A stretch of 6,544 nt of DNA, from assembly GCA_002490995.1 (NCBI GenBank), contig DKVC01000248.1, positions 1 through 6,544 of the forward strand, given 5' to 3'. The notes below the pieces were generated by a model, which made no database searches, was not told the origin of the DNA, and saw nothing but the letters and a program-made list of their open reading frames with translations. The position numbers were made by a program, and so were the translations under genes. The DNA is from Lachnospiraceae bacterium UBA7188 (GTDB lineage Bacteria > Bacillota > Clostridia > Lachnospirales > Lachnospiraceae). Numbering within the stretch: position 1 is the stretch's first letter; every line of letters begins with the position of its first letter. This document shows positions 5,680-6,544 of the stretch, piece after piece.

Positions 5680-5704
5680 CTGATTGAAGGCTGGAGGTGA
5701 AATT

Positions 5705-5893
5705 ATGGATATTGCGAGTGTATCGATGGCTTTATCACATATTTCTGATATGTCTCAGATTGGGACGGCTGTTCTGAAGCGGGCGATGGATACCAACGAA
5801 GCGATGGGAAAAGGGCTGGTTCAGATTATGGATTCGGCCATGGAGCTGAGCGTGAATCCGGATGTGGGTGCAAATATCGACTTACGCATCTGA
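5705..5893 (+). CDS. YjfB-family small protein (putative motility protein)
   Basis: A 62-residue soluble protein. It begins MDIASVSMALS and ends in a VGANIDLRI-like tail, the pattern I recognise from YjfB-family proteins, which are often annotated as putative motility proteins in Firmicutes. The middle (about residues 8-50) looks like two amphipathic helices. There is no signal peptide or membrane segment. The start at 5705 follows GGAGGTG (5693-5699) at good spacing; an upstream in-frame ATG at 5684 would place this ribosome site inside the coding region and is less likely. The gene has its own predicted promoter and a terminator 92 bp past the stop, so it seems to be a single-gene unit. No flagellar or chemotaxis gene is present in the window, so the motility link rests on family resemblance alone. 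Molecular function is not established. Confidence 0.8.
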   Translation: MDIASVSMALSHISDMSQIGTAVLKRAMDTNEAMGKGLVQIMDSAMELSVNPDVGANIDLRI

Positions 5894-5984
5894 ATTGGCG
5901 GTTGTGGCAGAAAAATTTGTATTTCCGTTGATGTTTCCGTGTCGAGAGGCGTTTCTGTGAATGAAGCACAGCAAATTTGACGAG

Positions 5985-6021
5985 AAGACTGCCTGATTGT
6001 AATGGTTCAGGTAGTCTTTTT
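5985..6021 (+). terminator. intrinsic terminator after the yjfB-like gene
   Basis: AAGACTGCCTGA (5985-5996) pairs with TCAGGTAGTCTT (6007-6018), 12 bp with one G.T pair, around a 10-base loop, and runs into TTTTT (6017-6021). The 91 bp between the stop codon and this stem hold no recognisable gene. Confidence 0.9.
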
Positions 6022-6070
6022 GTGAAAAATCATAAAAAACTATTGCTTTTTTTGCGCGTTTTCTGTACAT

Positions 6071-6100
6071 TTGTATGTATAGGAATAAAATCGGTACTAT
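6071..6100 (+). promoter_or_regulatory. predicted promoter of the PucR/CdaR-like gene with overlapping inverted repeat
   Basis: TTGTAT (6071-6076), an 18-bp spacer, and TACTAT (6095-6100) give a moderate match, each with four of six consensus bases; the predicted start is near 6107. An alternative uses TGTACA (6064-6069) and TAAAAT (6086-6091) at 16 bp. The perfect inverted repeat TACAT-TTGT-ATGTA (6066-6079) overlaps both -35 candidates and could be an operator. Confidence 0.4.
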
Positions 6101-6106
6101 AGTCTC

Positions 6107-6199
6107 ACAATATGACAGCATAAGTTGCGGCCTTTGCGCCGCTAATCCGATGACAGGATTCCGGGAACGGTTCCTGTGACAGCAAAAGGAGTGGGGTAT
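6107..6199 (+). promoter_or_regulatory. structured 5' leader, candidate cis-regulatory RNA
   Basis: The leader can form hairpin A, GCGGC (6127-6131) with GCCGC (6138-6142) around a CTTTGC loop. It can also form hairpin B, ACAGGA (6153-6158) with TCCTGT (6172-6177), then a small internal loop, then CCG (6161-6163) with CGG (6168-6170) capped by GGAA, a GNRA-type loop. A competing helix AATCC (6144-6148) with GGATT (6156-6160) excludes B. The loop of A (TTTGC, 6133-6137) can pair with GCAAA (6182-6186) immediately before the ribosome site. TGACAG occurs three times (6113-6118, 6151-6156, 6177-6182). I could not match it to any riboswitch class I know. The structure is by eye, without energy calculation. 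Confidence 0.4.
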
Positions 6200-6544
6200 A
6201 TGATATCAAATCAGATTTTACAGAACACCATTGACGGACTGAAGAACATTGCACGGGTTGAATTCTGCGTTATGGACGTGGACGGCAAGGAGGTCGCCTC
6301 CACCACTGACATGAACAGCATCGGCAGGAACGTTGCAGAGTTTGCCGCTTCGCCGGCAGATTCCCAGGAGATACAGGGGTATCAGTTTTTTAAAGTGTTT
6401 GACGACCAGCAGCTGGAGTATGTGCTTGTAGCCGGCGCCGCAGGCGAGGATGTGTATACCATAGGCAAGATGGCGGCGTTTCAGATCCAGAACCTGCTGG
6501 TAGCTTACAAGGAACGTCTGGATAAGGATAATTTTATCAAGAAT
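6200..6544 (+). CDS. PucR/CdaR-like transcriptional regulator, N-terminal sensor domain (3' end outside window)
   Basis: The first 115 residues of a protein that continues beyond the window. Residues about 1-85 (ISNQILQNTIDGL, CVMDVDGKEVASTTD, YQFFKVFDDQQLEYVLVAG) resemble the small-ligand sensing domain of CdaR-type sugar-diacid regulators: a helix, the MD-x-DG-x-xxAS strand pair and later strands. Residues about 86-112 (YTIGKMAAFQIQNLLVAYKE) look like the connecting helix, followed by the NFIKN stretch common in Lachnospiraceae homologues. A PucR-type helix-turn-helix is expected at the C-terminus but is not in view. The start at 6200 is supported by AAAAGGAG (6184-6191) eight bases upstream; the unusual run GTGGGG lies between. 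Expression is probably governed by the structured leader. The ligand is unknown, and family membership rests on the N-terminus only. Confidence 0.72.
   Translation, partial: MISNQILQNTIDGLKNIARVEFCVMDVDGKEVASTTDMNSIGRNVAEFAASPADSQEIQGYQFFKVFDDQQLEYVLVAGAAGEDVYTIGKMAAFQIQNLLVAYKERLDKDNFIKN

Noticed and set aside
6107..6199. Known riboswitch such as c-di-GMP, preQ1 or T-box
   Set aside because: The conserved core sequences of these classes are not visible, so I leave the element unassigned instead of forcing a class.

Overview
The window looks like a chromosomal segment from a gut-type Clostridia bacterium, most likely a Lachnospiraceae member. I base this on protein style recognised from memory: an FtsH tail with an acidic DDDDDE insert and a GREEFEALF-like end, a CvfB-type S1 protein, a YjfB-type mini-protein, and a PucR/CdaR-type regulator with an NFIKN stretch after its sensor domain. 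Strong AGGAG ribosome sites and AT-rich intergenic DNA within moderately GC-rich genes agree with this. I cannot name the species. I see no insertion sequence, phage gene, tRNA, rRNA or CRISPR array.

Layout. Positions 1-972 (+) hold the C-terminal half of the membrane AAA+ protease FtsH. A gene-free stretch follows (973-1304). It ends in a very strong bidirectional terminator shared with the convergent gene. It also contains a well-formed + strand promoter only about 65 nt before the terminator stem, which together outline a possible small RNA of about 90 nt with C-rich motifs. Positions 1305-2408 (-) encode an XRE-type helix-turn-helix regulator with a long, probably helical-repeat C-terminal region. 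A 327-bp divergent control region (2409-2735) carries one promoter for each side, operator-like repeats between them, a perfect 16-bp palindrome near the regulator's predicted transcription start, and a tandem 11-bp repeat in its leader.

To the right, a CPBP (Abi/CAAX-type) intramembrane protease homologue (2736-3821) and an acyl-ACP thioesterase (3844-4554) are 22 bp apart and very probably form an operon. A CvfB-like S1/winged-helix RNA-binding protein (4724-5563) follows on the same strand, and no terminator is visible before it. Next is a 62-residue YjfB-family protein (5705-5893) with its own extended -10 promoter and a hairpin leader, closed by a good terminator (5985-6021). The window ends in the sensor domain of a PucR/CdaR-like regulator (6200-6544, cut by the window edge). 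Its leader of about 93 nt can fold into several helices, including one with a GNRA-type loop and a possible loop-to-ribosome-site pseudoknot.

The genes do not form one obvious pathway. The best-supported functional unit is the XRE regulator facing the CPBP/thioesterase pair. The most interesting unexplained signals are non-coding: the candidate small RNA at about 1205-1295 and the structured leader at about 6107-6199.
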